Assembly: GCF_040712315.1 (NCBI RefSeq)
Contig: NC_134023.1
Span: 15,137,442-15,201,441, forward strand
Origin: Castanea sativa
Taxonomy: Eukaryota > Streptophyta > Magnoliopsida > Fagales > Fagaceae
DNA: 64,000 bases
Direction: 5' to 3'
Shown: in pieces, positions 24,208 to 35,976 of the stretch
Numbering within the stretch: the first letter of the stretch is position 1
Layout of the letters: every line of letters starts with the position of its first letter
Program-made: the position numbers and the translations under genes
The notes under the pieces: model-generated
Told to the model about the DNA's origin: nothing
Databases searched by the model: none
What the model saw: the letters and a program-made list of their open reading frames with translations, nothing else

Positions 24208-25204
24208 ACGTATATTCAGTTTGCTCTAGTATTATAAGAAACACCACTTCAATAATTTTTCTTTATAATTACATAAATACAACAAGTGGGAAGGATTTAA
24301 AACCTTAATGACTATTTTTTTTCATACACCATAATTATAGATGGAGGATTTGAATCCAGTATATTGGAAACACAAAGAAGTGACACTTAAGTTACAAGGC
24401 TCTAGGTCATAACTCTGTTGAAAACATGATGAAGTACCAGCTAAGCTACAAACTCTTGATTTATGTCTATTGTGGGGTATAGAAATTTAATAAGGTAGTA
24501 ATGCCACGTGTCATACCCAAGGCCGAGGAGGTCAATACAGTGCCGAGGAGTCCATACCCTCGGATGGTAAAGCCAGAGAAGCAAGTCATGGCCACGTCGA
24601 TGGCACATTACCAAAGGAGATCCATACTATGGAGGAAGAGATTCAGAGAGGGGGTAAGCCTTGACGTGATGGAGGGATAGTAGTTGCCACCATATTTATT
24701 GCACCTCACCAAACCTTCTGGTTGCATTTATGTGGAGAAGACCCCTGAACAGTGCTGTCTTGGTTGCCACAACTCACAATAGACTGGGGAGGGCATCTGA
24801 TGAGACAAACACTCGAGTAGCAGCTTGCATAATCAATAAATGGAGGGCCAAGATCAGGGGAAGGAGGCTATATAATGTAAGAGATCCTCCAGTATAAGGG
24901 GATCAGGAAATCTATAGAGAAAACACTGTAGCAACAAGAACCAAAATTGTATCCAAGTCTAAAAGAAATATATTCAAAAACCACTCTCCTCGGACTTCGC
25001 TGAGGAGGGATTTCTTTGCATTAAGCTTGTCTTTTTGCTTTCTTATTATCTTTAATCCATTGGGCGTGTTGCTTGATCCATTGAAGCCTAGTTTTTAAAC
25101 CCACTCTTCACAAATTCATTGTGTTGGACTCTTTGAGCCTGAATCCTTCCACATTTTGGGCTCAGGAACCAAAACGCTGCCCTTACATCTATAAATCAAA
25201 TAAT
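22953..25204. repeat. duplicated ~345-bp segment, second copy split by a solo LTR
   Basis: Copy 1 is about 22953-23310. Copy 2 begins about 24145 and is interrupted at 24471, ending about 25204. They share ATTTCAAGGGA, AATACAACAAGT, CATACACCATAATTATAG and AACTCTTGATTTATGTCTAT in the same order. The 23311-24145 spacer is AT-rich with nothing recognised. Confidence 0.8.
24471..25187. mobile_element. solo LTR with perfect 5-bp target duplication
   Basis: A 717-bp unit starting TGTGGGGTATAG and ending GCCCTTACA, flanked by TCTAT on both sides (24466-24470 and 25188-25192). The uninterrupted duplicate at about 23290 shows the empty site. Internal CTCCTCGGA / GAGGAGG motifs recall the gypsy LTR at 10116, so it is probably a related Tat-type LTR left by LTR-LTR recombination. 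Confidence 0.88.
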
Positions 25205-26593
25205 ATTATTTAAAATAGTAATAAGTCTAGAATATTATTTTTGTCCCTAAGCTTTGCAAAAATGTTCTACTTTATACCCTCTTGTCTATGTCTGTTAGTT
25301 TACTTCTCATTCCACCATATTAGAACAATAAGATTTTATGCTTATGCTTATTATGGCTTTAGAGAAAAGCCAAAAAACAACGAGGGATGGGATCCACGTC
25401 ACGTGGATGGACAATAGTTAAAGACTAAATGAGTCAAAAGAGCTTTTTAGTATACAACGAAGCAGAAATTAAAGGTTTGTATAATAGACCCTATCAATAA
25501 TCTGATCTCAAGGCATTTGCCTCTTCAGAATACAACGAAGGCTAAAATGGAACGTTTTGGGGTGTTGTTATGTTCATATACCTATATTTTAGTTTATTCA
25601 GTTGACATTTTGGAGTGTGTATCGGGGTGGGTAGTAAGTCATTTTTATTGCCGTCTCCAAAAATTTAATTATCCAATAGAATAGAAAAAATGCTACTAAA
25701 CTTAGCTGGCTTCTGTAGAACAAGTTTATACCTGACTAAAATATAATATTGTGGCCGTGTCAATGAAGAAAACAGGGGATGAGCACTGGGTTTACACTTT
25801 TAGTTCATATTCTGGGAAGGTGAGGAATCTTGTGTCATCCTTTTCTCATCTTCTTGGCACCATTCCTTTAACAAAGGACAACAATCATCTCGTTATAACG
25901 ACAGAAAAGGACAGAGTAACTTGCCGTGACCAGCGATGAAGTTATGTTCATATACTTATATTTTAGTTTATACAGTTGACATTTTGGGGTGTGTATTGGG
26001 GTGGGTAGTAACCTGTGAAGTTTGTCAGTTTTTTTGTTTTTGTCTCTGTTGTGGGGGTGTTTGAGGGGGAAAGCTGAACTGCTGAAGGAAGTTTTCCTTA
26101 CTCTAGTCTGCTCCTTCTGAGAAGAATTGAGAGCTTTTTGTTTTTTATTCCTGAAAATATATTTTTCCTGCCATTGAGTAATACCATATACTCAAGGAAA
26201 GTCTATGTCTGTTATATGTCACTATACTATTATAAATATTGGATACAAAAATGTTGACATAACTATTATAAGCTTTCATATACACAACGAATTCCACATT
26301 CGTGAAATACAAATAAACATTTGGATCAAAATTGGACAAAAGTTATATGAAATAACAAAATTGAATATCACCCACTAATTAATTCTCCAAAAAGACAAAA
26401 CACACACTAATCAAAACACCGAAAGAAAAGATATTTGCATTAAAATCAAAATAATGACAACAATTTTTAAACATTAAAAATACATAACTCAATCTTTTGC
26501 CTCAAATATCATTCAATCTTGAATTTGATATACAAAAAACAATATGTAAAATGAAAGTATTAAAATATATAAGAGAATAAGGTTAGAGATTAA
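25205..26593. other. intergenic, with a 72-bp direct repeat
   Basis: No gene recognised. A 72-bp segment (GTTATGTTCATATAC... to GGGTAGTAA) at 25566-25637 recurs at 25941-26013. The 62-codon open frame at 25751-25939 between them shows no family likeness. Confidence 0.55.
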
Positions 26594-26999
26594 GGATGAA
26601 ATTTAGCTATAAAATTAGTTATAGTTTTAGACTACAACTTTACTCAATACGTATTTTTTAATTGTATGTGAATTTTTACAAATTTATCATTGAATTACAT
26701 TTCCTTATTATATCCTCCATGCTAGAAAAAATTCTAAAAAATTAAAAATCAATAGCTATGTCATCAATAAATTTTTTAAATTGCAAGCTTTTGTAGTTAA
26801 AAATTCTACATAAAATATAAGCTAGCTTATAGATTATATAGTAAATAATATTCAATTGACACCAAATTTGACATGTGTATTAAGCACATAAAGAACAAGC
26901 AATTCAACGGTAAGATTTTCAAATATATAGTAATGTTTATTTTATTGAGTAAGGTTATAGTTTTAGGCTACAATTAATTTTATAGCTAAACTTTATCCA
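26594..26999. mobile_element. MITE with ~56-bp terminal inverted repeats
   Basis: The left end GGATGAAATTTAGCTATAAA and the reverse complement of the right end GGATAAAGTTTAGCTATAAA extend as inverted repeats for about 56 bp with around nine mismatches. Flanks AGAGATTAA and AGAGAATAG suggest a decayed 9-bp duplication, as in Mutator-type MITEs. About 406 bp, no coding sequence. Confidence 0.65.
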
Positions 27000-27019
27000 G
27001 AGAGAATAGCAAAATGTAC

Positions 27020-27078
27020 ATGTGTGTGTGTGTGTGTTGGGGGGGGGGGGGGAGAGAGAGAGAGAGAGAGAGAGAGAG
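27020..27078. repeat. compound microsatellite (GT)n(G)n(GA)n
   Basis: GT repeat, then a run of about 14 G, then about 13 GA units. An overlapping open frame is only the translation of this simple repeat. Confidence 0.9.
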
Positions 27079-27374
27079 TTACCTCTAATAGTGGAGAACA
27101 AAAACAAAATTGCAATTGTGAAACAAATTTCTCATTGAAAATTCCTAAGCTTGTTGGTTATAAGAGAGTTAAAGAGAGAACATATTTATATCCTAAAATA
27201 TCAAGGGGGAGAAGGAAATGAAATTTATTCACTAAAAAAGAAGGGATGAGGAAGATGACAGGTTTGGGAAAATGATGAAACATTATATATGTAGATAATT
27301 GAAGTAAATGTAATTGTAATTGCTAAAATAATGGTGTGATATAAAAGCAAAAACACTTCATATCAATACCCAAA

Positions 27375-27419
<45 letters not shown>

Positions 27420-27737
27420 GATGCGCATGCACACCCTCACACACACCTTTATGTAAAAAAAAAAAAACATCAAAAACTAAAAGTTAGGAGAATGTTGTTT
27501 ACAATTTATTGTTACGTGTACAATTTTAATTTCATGTGTCAAAAAAGTGTAAAAAAATAAAATGACTTTTAGGCTTCTTTTCTAATTTAGATGAATTTAA
27601 TTATAGTTCCAAAATAAGGTTTTTTTTTTATTAATTTTAAATCTCAATAAATAATAGTTAATAGATAATTAGATTACACATATATTACTCAATTAAAGTA
27701 CTTTTTCAACAAATTACTATTTTATTACTCAATTAAA

Positions 27738-27770
<33 letters not shown>
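27375..27770. repeat. two (GT)n(AT)n microsatellites
   Basis: Tracts at 27375-27419 and 27738-27770 share the preamble AAAGTG(TG)n(TA)n. The sequence between is AT-rich and has no gene. Confidence 0.85.
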
Positions 27771-27773
<3 letters not shown>

Positions 27774-28483
27774 GTGATTGTTGTTAGGTTCTAAGTACTT
27801 AGGAACTAATGTATTAGAACTCTAATATGTATTGTTGGCAAACCATGATCAAAACAGGTGTCTAGTTGTGTTTTAGACTTGCTCAAAGTATGTGACTTAT
27901 GTAAAGTTGGAATCGAGTTAACTGCAGAAGTTACTGTGCATTTCTGTCTGACTCGTTCGATCGAGAATTAGATTCGACCGATCGAAAGTCGTGCAGATTG
28001 TTTTTCTGCAGATTTTTCAACTCAGCCCTAAGCCCATATAACGTGTAGGGTTTTATGTTTTGTCCTAGGTATAAAAGGCAAACCCTAGCCACGTTTTTAA
28101 GGTTGCTCATATTGCTGTTTGTGTGAATCTCTTGTGAGATCTGAGAGGTGCTTGCCTTCACGCAAGCTTGGGATTTTCAAGAAGGAGATTTCTTCGAGAG
28201 CTTGATGATCGTTCGTTGCTGCCATAAGAGCTTAAAGATACACAAACGGGGGTGCTTGTACTTGTTGGAGAATCCAAGAAAGAAGGAGTCCGTGATCTCG
28301 GAGTTTGAACGTGGTCGTGTCAGTAAGTTCTACTGGTGGGTAGCAATAGGATGTTAGTGGTCTAAGTCGCTATTGTAAATTTCGATTCTTTCATAGTGGA
28401 TTCAGGTTTACCTTGAGGATAGCTAGGTTAAATCCTCCTAGGTTTTTTACCGATTTGGTTTTCCTGGGTCATCATATCGTTGT

Positions 28484-29598
28484 TGTAGAGAGGGAAAATT
28501 CCTGACGTATCACAAGCTGACACATCATACTACTAAGTCCACAAAATACAACCAATTACAAAGCGCCACGTACTGCTGCTAGGTTTTGCTATCACTATTC
28601 AGAAACCAATAGAAATTTGCCAAGTGTCATTGAAATAAAGGCATGAAATTGCATCAGCATGCGTAAGCGATGACACAAGCTGCCCTGCACGTGTAAGCAA
28701 TGACACAAGCGATCTAGCACTTGTAAGCGATGACATAAGCGGACCAATTAGGCTGTGACATGTATCACCAATCAGACTCCGCCATGTGTTGCTCACTCAC
28801 CCCTAAACTCCTATAAATAGAAGCCTTCCCAAGACATTTAGGAGGACGAGGACAGACGGAGAAAGATATCTTGAGTTCAGAAATCCAGAAGCTCTACCGG
28901 AATCAAACCCCGAAGCCTCCAGGAATTTCAAGAACTTCAACCTTGAATACAGACAACATTTGAAGCAAAGTCATCCAAACTACTTGTCTAGATCTCAAAG
29001 GTCACTGGAATCAAGCTCAAAAGCCTCCAGAAACCTCAACAAACCACAAATTGGTAAAGCTCTACGGATTCAAGCCTCCAAAGCCCCGAAGAACTTCCAC
29101 CACAAACCTTCAAATACGAAGAACAATCGAAGAGGAATCATCCAAATCATATTCCTAAATCTCAAAGTTCACTAGAATCAAGCTCAAAAGCCTCTAGGAA
29201 CCTCAACACACCATAAATCAACAAAGCTCTACGGAAACAAGCCTTTAAAGCACCGAAGAACTTCCACCACAAACCTTCAAACACGAAGAACACACGAAGA
29301 ACACGAAGAGCACACTAAGAACAAAGAATTTCTAACAAGCTCATAGCCAGAGATTCGTTGTAATTCCGTTTCAAAGATCTTCGATCCATTCCTTAGCCAA
29401 ATTGAAGGATATCTTATGTTCAAATCAAAATCACATTACCACAATTCCAATTAACAAATCTTTCAAGGAGATCGAATCAGAAGATCACTCTTTTGTAATC
29501 ACAGAGAAATGTACCACATATTCATCAATACAAATTCGCATTTGTGAAACAATTTTACTTGTTTGATTTATTTCGAACTAAGAATTTAGTCGCCTACA
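28484..29598 (+). repeat. 5' LTR of the gag-only element
   Basis: 1,115 bp, contains CTATAAATAGAAGCC (about 28810), a TATA-box-like core for transcription from the LTR. The primer-binding site TGGCACGCCCAGTGGGA lies at about 29604-29620; the matching tRNA was not assigned. Confidence 0.9.
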
Positions 29599-29689
29599 AA
29601 TTCTGGCACGCCCAGTGGGACATCTCTGCCTCTCATCTCATTCTCCTTCAAAGAAAAAAAAAATCTTCATCATCTTGCTACCAACTTCA

Positions 29690-31507
29690 ATGGCCTCTAG
29701 CAAGAACATTCAAGCTTCAACAATAGCTACTTCAATTAAACTTGGTACAGCTACCACCAACAGTTGCATTGGAGCAATCAATTGTAGCCAACCTAAAGCT
29801 CACAATCAACTTCAATCTCAATCAACCAAGGAAGCCAAGGTCCAGACAATCATCTCCTTAGACCCTCTTAAAAGAAACAAGGTCGTCATCAAGGACATCT
29901 CCACCTTGGAACACCACAAGTATAGGGGCAAATCCCCTTCTTCCTTCACAAGAAGTTGGTCGCACGATTTCTCTCTCATCAAAGGGAACCCAAAAGATGA
30001 GATTTCACGTGCTCACTTCAATTCACTTCCTTCTCCATCATCTGTGGAAGTTGTGTCAGTCATGATGACTAACACCTCTACCATGGAAGAAAAGATGGCT
30101 GAAATGGAACAAAGAGTCGTCCTTCTCACAAAAGCACTTGAAGATAAGGACCTCCAAATTGCAACTTTAATGAACAAACTCGAAGTACAAGATCTTGGTG
30201 AATCAAGCCATGGTCATAAATTCACATCTGCGAAGGATGATGAAGGGAAAGAAATTGAAAACACTCCGTGACAAGAACAATCCACCTCAATGGCCTCAAT
30301 ATCTGTCCAACAACTGTAGGACATGATAACGAATACCATACGAGCACAATATGGAGGTTCTTCTACAAATTCTCTCATATATTCAAAACCCTATACGAAA
30401 CACATTGACAATATGAGAATGCCAAATGGGTATCAACCCCCTAAGTTCTTGCAATTTGATGGAAAGGGAAACCCTAAGCAACACGTTGCTCACTTTATAG
30501 AAACTTGCGAGAACGCAGGGACTCAAGGAGGCCTCTTTGTAAAGCAGTTCGTTCGTTCACTAAAAGGGAATGCCTTTGATTGGTATACAGACTTAGAACT
30601 CGAGTCAATCGATAGGTGGGAACAACTTGAAAGGGAGTTCCTCAACCGGTTCTATAGCACACGTCGTACGGTAAGCATGATGGAGCTTACCAATACTAAG
30701 CAGTGGAAAGACGAGCCTGTTGTTGACTATATCAATCGATGGCGTTCTTTGAGTCTAGACTGTAAGGATAAACTTTCTGAAATATTTGCTGTAGAAATGT
30801 GCATCCAAGGCATGCACTGGGGACTTTTGTACATCCTGCAAGGGATAAAACCCCGAACATTCGAAGAATTGGCAACTCGTGCGCACGACATGGAATTGAG
30901 TATCTCTAGCCACGGAAATACAAAACCTCCCATACCTGAGGAAAGCAGAAAGGAAGTAAATATGAATGACAGGAATGCAAAAGGCAATCTCAAAGACCCA
31001 ATAACTGTTAACACTGCCATAATTAAGGTTCTAAGGAGAGAAGCAAAGGCAAATGAAAAACAACTTGAAGGATGGCAAAAGAACGAAGTGCGTCGTCTGA
31101 CCTTTAAAGGACGTGAGCAAAAATCATATCTGTTCCCTGATGAAGATGTGCCAAACATCTTAGAACAACTATTGCAATTAAAGCTGGTTGAATTGCCAGA
31201 ATGCAAGCGACCAAAAGACATAGGGAAAGTTGATGACCCTAACTACTGCAAATATCATCGCATCATTGGCCACCCAATTCAAAAATGCTTCATCTTCAAA
31301 GAACAAATCATGAAGCTTGCCAAAGAAAACAAGATTGATCTAGACCTTGATGAAGTTGTCGGGTCAAACCATGTGACCATTGCTTGTGATGTACTTCCAA
31401 CTCTTAGGCAGGGGGCAAACACCAATAAGGCTTACAAGTTGATTGATCAGGAGGGTGTAAGGATCGGTCCCATCAATGGGAAGTTCCTTAAACGCTTTTA
31501 TGCTTGA
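29690..31507 (+). pseudogene. gag of the gag-only element with two in-frame stops
   Basis: One frame of 606 codons from ATG MASSKNIQASTIA, interrupted only by TGA at 30269-30271 and TAG at 30317-30319. The N-terminal third includes SWSHDFSLIKGNP and a coiled coil (about 30080-30190). The capsid domain includes [31 protein letters not shown] and a [20 protein letters not shown] block typical of retrotrans_gag. A C-x2-H-x4-H-x4-C knuckle [14 protein letters not shown] is intact. Both stops fit single C-to-T changes (CGA or CAG ancestors), so decay is recent and light. Confidence 0.85.
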
Positions 31508-31639
31508 AAATCGAGAACTGCTCCTCGGTAAGAGCTTAAACTACCCACTGCGGCACTACAAGGGTACATGATGTTTTCCCATTACCTTTGAAAGTGTACA
31601 AATAAGGAGAAATTAATCCCACTCTATGTCACCATTTGT

Positions 31640-31800
31640 GAGTGTGGCGTAGTGGCTGGATGCCCATGTCGCCCTTGAGGCCAAGGTCTCGGGTTCGATT
31701 AGAGATGATACCCACTATTGCACAAATGGTACCCATGAAATGCCGTGGGGTGTAGGGCGAGGATTACACACGTGAGCCCTCCCTTTTTGTAAAAAGAAAC
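31640..31800 (+). mobile_element. tRNA-derived SINE inside the gag-only element
   Basis: An A box TGGCGTAGTGG at 31645-31655 and a B box GGTTCGATTAG at 31692-31702, 37 bp apart, match an RNA polymerase III internal promoter. A tRNA-unrelated region follows (to about 31790, ending in CCCTTTTT) and then a long A-rich tract (31793-31980). The folding and identity loops of a real tRNA are not maintained. Ends are approximate; no target duplication was found. Confidence 0.7.
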
Positions 31801-32860
31801 AACAACAAAAAAATAATGAAAAAAAAAACAAAGAAAAAAAAAACAAAAACAAAAGAAAACCAAACAAACAAAAAAAAAAAATCATCAAAACCATAAAAAC
31901 AAAAAAAATCATCAAAACCATAAAAACAAAAAAAAAAAATCATCAAAACCATGAAAAAAAAAGTCATCAAAAAAAAAAATTTTGTTGAACTACGTAATGA
32001 CTTGATCCCTCTCCGAGGTACGTAGGCAGCTTAGTACTTTTCACTAAGTTCAGTCACATAAAAAGAAGAAGGACTGCTAGTCTAGCTTGAAGAGTTTGTC
32101 CAAAGGTCGTCAACATGCTTTCAAGAACCCTTTGATTGGCAAGGCGTCACTTAAGATCAATCAATTGCTCACTATATGATGTTCAAAGATCATTGTGGTA
32201 GAAAGTGATAGCTGCAAAGAATTGGTGTTACTTAGCTTTCCTTGAAATAATGATAAGTTGATTCTCGGTTGTGGAGTAAAATAAAATCTTCAACCTCTGT
32301 TCCAAGGAATGGAGTCTGCATGGCATTGCTCATCTTCTGTGGACATCTTCCCACGTCTCTGAAGTATACTTTGCATCACTTATCTCCTGGGGGCATCTTT
32401 TTTGTACCTTTCAAGTCTATGCTATATTGTCTCTCTTCTAGGTTGTGCCACTTCACAACTCTGAAATTTGAACCACATCATCTCCCTTCTGAGAGGTGTT
32501 GTTTCACATCATGTGTCTAAAATCTGGACAACGTCACCTTCCTCCAACATCTGAAGTTGATGTTGCATCAACTCTCCTCTAAGGGCATGTTCGTGCAATG
32601 TCAAAGTCTTGGCGGCATTCTCCTCACATCTTCAAGATTTTGTCAGTATCTCTTTGCATCCTTAAAGTCTTGATGGGAGCTTCTTGAAACTTCAAGGTTT
32701 TTTTTTGGCATTTCCTTACATCTTCAAAGTCTTGATAAGGACTCTATGCATCTTCAACATCTCGTTGGCATCTCTAAAATCTTGATATCTAGTGATAGTA
32801 CTATGTACCCTTGACGTCTGAGCTATGTTGCCTCTAGAAATTGGTGTTGTTGTAACTTTA
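31801..32860. other. A-rich tract and non-coding interior of the gag-only element
   Basis: 31793-31980 is (A)n with CATCA interruptions. The rest is repetitive CTTC/CATCTTC text with no reading frame of note. Confidence 0.6.
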
Positions 32861-33760
32861 TTATAAAAGTCAATATTGGTGCAACTTCAATGCGAGTGCA
32901 AGTGCTAATGCAAGTGTTGGCACAGCTTTAGTGCAAATGAAGTGTTAACATAGCTTCATGGTAAAGATGGATGTCGGCACGGCTTTAGAGCAAATGATGT
33001 GTTAACATAGCTTCATGGCAAAGATGGATGTCAGCACGACTTCAGAGCAAATGAAGTGTTGACGTAGTTGCAGGGAAAAGATGAATGTTGGCATAGCTTC
33101 AATGCGAATGAAGTGTTGACGTAGCTTTATGGCAAAGATGAATATTGGCATAGCTTCAATGCGAATGAAGTGTTGACGTAGCTTCATTGTAAAAATGAAT
33201 GTCGGCACAGCTTCGATGCGAATGAAGTGTTGACGTAGCTTCATGGCAAAGATGAATGTTGGCATGGCTTCTGTGCAAATGGAGTGTTGACATGATTGCA
33301 TGACAAAGATGGATGTCGGCACGACCTCAATACAAATGAACTGTTGACATGACTTCATGGCTAAAATGAGTGTTGGCACGACAAAGATGAATGTTGGCAC
33401 GACAAAGATGGATGTTGGCACAGTCTCAGTACAAATGAAGTGTTTTGTGGCTTCATGGCAACGGTAAATATCGGCATGGCTTCAATGCGAATAAAGTGTT
33501 GAGGCAAATTTATGGCAAAAGAAGATTGTCAATGCATCTTCATTACAAAGGCAAATGGTGATGCTTCAATGCAAATGCAAGTGTTGGCGCAACTTCATGG
33601 CAAAGATAAGTGGTGACGCGATTTCGATGCAAAAAAAAATATGGATGCAGCTTCAATACAAGGACGAATGCTGGCGCGGCTTCATAGTAAAGACTCTTGA
33701 TGTGGCTACGTTGAAAAGACAATTGTTGATACGGCTTAAACTGCCAACACCAGAGCTAGT
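32860..33760. repeat. ~60-bp tandem repeat array
   Basis: About a dozen diverged units with core GCTTCATGGCAAAGATG, GTTGGCA and GAATGAAGTGTTGACGT. Because 60 is divisible by 3, the complementary strand (33002-33421) shows an apparent 20-residue repeat protein; this is a by-product. The region 33761-34540 holds nothing recognised. Confidence 0.85.
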
Positions 33761-34544
33761 ACGACTTCAAAGACGAGTACTGGTGATAGCATCATTGCCT
33801 AGCTGAATATCCTTATGAAAACATCGTTACAAAGACGAATATCACTAAAAGATTGTTGATGCAAGAAAAGAATGTAACAACATGAAAGCATATGTCAGTG
33901 CAAGAACTATGCTATCAATGACATACAAAGCCACCAAATGAAGGCAAACACTTCTATGAGAACGTCAACGTAAAGTTTAATGTCAAAACCCAAAGATCAA
34001 GGAAACTGTGCTGCAAAACAAAAACAAGCAACAAAAAATTTGTCAGGGAAAAAGATCTCATAGCACGTAAAATTAATAAAATAAAAAAATAATAAAAAAT
34101 TGAAAGGAAGAGAAGAAAGCTGAAGGTTGAGCATGTGCCTCAATGATGAAGGCAATAGCATGCCTTTATATAGAAAACTTCTGAGATAAAAGACAAAAAA
34201 AATGAAGAAAGTTGGCAAGCCATTAAATGCTGCCACCAAACAGATATTATTTGAAGTCAGATTTTGCAACTCAAAGGCACTTAAAGTCAAAAAAAAAATA
34301 CTGCACTTCGTACCCATAAGAAGATCACGTTGTCAGAAAGAATTTATTGCATTAGACTTGCGATGAAGTTCTAGTCTACATATTGTTCAAGAGTAATGCT
34401 ACCATTGCAAATTATTTTACAACATTTTTTTTTATGTGGTCAATTTCTTGTTGGTTTGTATAAGCCTATCATTAATATCACTTTTTCATACCAACAAACT
34501 ACTCACCACATTAGCAGTTTGTAAAATTATTTGTATCTCTAGCA

Positions 34545-35290
34545 TTATTCATGGTTCGAACTGACTGTGCTACCGACTTGAAAGTCTGAGATTTCAACTA
34601 TGTCAGAACCACAAAGAAGACTAAGATGGCAACCAGTCCAACAATGTGCGCCGTCTCCTCTTCTGAATTTCAAAATTCTCTGACAAGATGTTAGGAAAAT
34701 CAACCCACAAAAATCTTCTGAGGACTTCGAACAAACAAGAAGATAGTAACAAAGTCCAATAATGCTTGCTGGCTTCCCTTCCAAATTTCTAAATCCTTTG
34801 ACAAGACGACACAAAAATCAACCCACAGGAGTCTTCTACAGCCTTCGATCCACCAAACATGAAAATTTCAGGTCCAGATATCCAGCCACGCGCTACCACA
34901 CACGGCCACAAATTCTCAGTGACCCGCGGGTTTCTCACTCAAAACTGTGCAAATCTAGGCATAATTTCACAAAATTGACCACACAGGGCTCTTCAATAGC
35001 CTTAGATCTACAAAACCTAAAAATTTTAGGTTCAGAGGCCAAGCCACGCGCTGCCAGAAGCTCCGACGAAGGAACACGCGCTCCCACTCGCCACCATTAT
35101 CTTCCACACGCCTACACGCGCCAGCTGTTAACTTCCACGCGCCTACACGCACCAGATCATCTTCCCACACGTGCCACACGCGTGGGCACGCGTCACTGGC
35201 GCCAGGTGCAATCGGATGATGTCACTGATGACGTCATCCTCCACGAACCGGTTCAACCCGAAAAACCGACCCGAATCCAGACCGCTTGAA
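34545..35290. repeat. imperfect direct repeats and a CpG-rich patch
   Basis: Units with TTTGACAAGAC..., AAAATCAACCCACA and TCTTC recur near 34680, 34795 and 34970. 35040-35200 is rich in CGCG and CACGCG, unlike its AT-rich surroundings, then ends at an A19 tract. Confidence 0.55.
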
Positions 35291-35390
35291 GAAAAAAAAA
35301 AAAAAAAAAACTTTGGCTAGTTGGAATTTTGACTTTGATAAAAAAAAAAAAAAAAAAAAAAATCAAAATCAAAATCAAAATTTTCAAAAC

Positions 35391-35745
35391 GAGGCTGTCC
35401 CACTCAGTTTTTCATGTACTTTCCAATTTTGGGATCTTTTCTTCAACTGAGACTTGAAAATTGCACAACAGTCCAATTTCTAAAAAGTTGACTTTTGCAC
35501 AAATCTTGACCAAAAGTCAAAATTTTTGAGATGGACTTGTCCCACTCAATTTTTCGCGTACTTTCCAATTTTGGGATTTGTTTCTTCAACCGAGACTTGA
35601 AAATTGCACAACATTCCAATTTCTAAAGAAGTTGACTTTTGCACAAATCTTGACCAAAAGTCAAAATTCTTGAGATGGACCTGTCTTGCTCGATTTTTCG
35701 CGTACGTCCCAATTTTTGGGTCTATTTATTCATTTGAGAATCCAA
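35391..35745. repeat. ~141-bp tandem repeat (2.5 units)
   Basis: Units begin GTCCCACTCA and contain ACTTTCCAATTTTGGGAT, GAGACTTGAAAATTGCACAA and CTTGACCAAAAGTCAAAA. Two copies are nearly identical, the third partial. Confidence 0.8.
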
Positions 35746-35976
35746 AATTTCTCAAAAAAAAAAAGTGTGATTCTACAACTGTTGGCTTTGATGTAAACTT
35801 TGCCTGAAAATTAAGATGTTCGAGCAAAGCCTGTCCTATCAGGTTTTCACAAAGATTTTGATTTTGAAATCTACGTATTTGTTTTGAACTTAGAAACTAC
35901 CAATCTGACCCACTTCTCCGAAGTACTAGCGGTGTCCAAAATTTAAGCTCTCAAGATCATAATTTGAGATCCATCC

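Noticed and set aside
25751..25939. Small protein-coding gene
   Set aside because: 62 codons, no recognisable family, no splice or promoter support.
27024..27560. Small Cys/Val/Gly and Tyr/Ile-rich ORFs
   Set aside because: Translations of GT, G, GA and AT microsatellites.
31645..31702. Functional tRNA gene
   Set aside because: Only the A and B boxes are kept; acceptor and anticodon stems do not form and an A-rich tail follows, so it is a SINE.
31715..31970. Phe-rich putative membrane proteins on the minus strand
   Set aside because: Translation of the A-rich tract after the SINE.
33002..33421. 139-residue apparent repeat protein with 20-residue periods
   Set aside because: Produced by a 60-bp DNA tandem repeat inside a retrotransposon; adjacent units contain stops.
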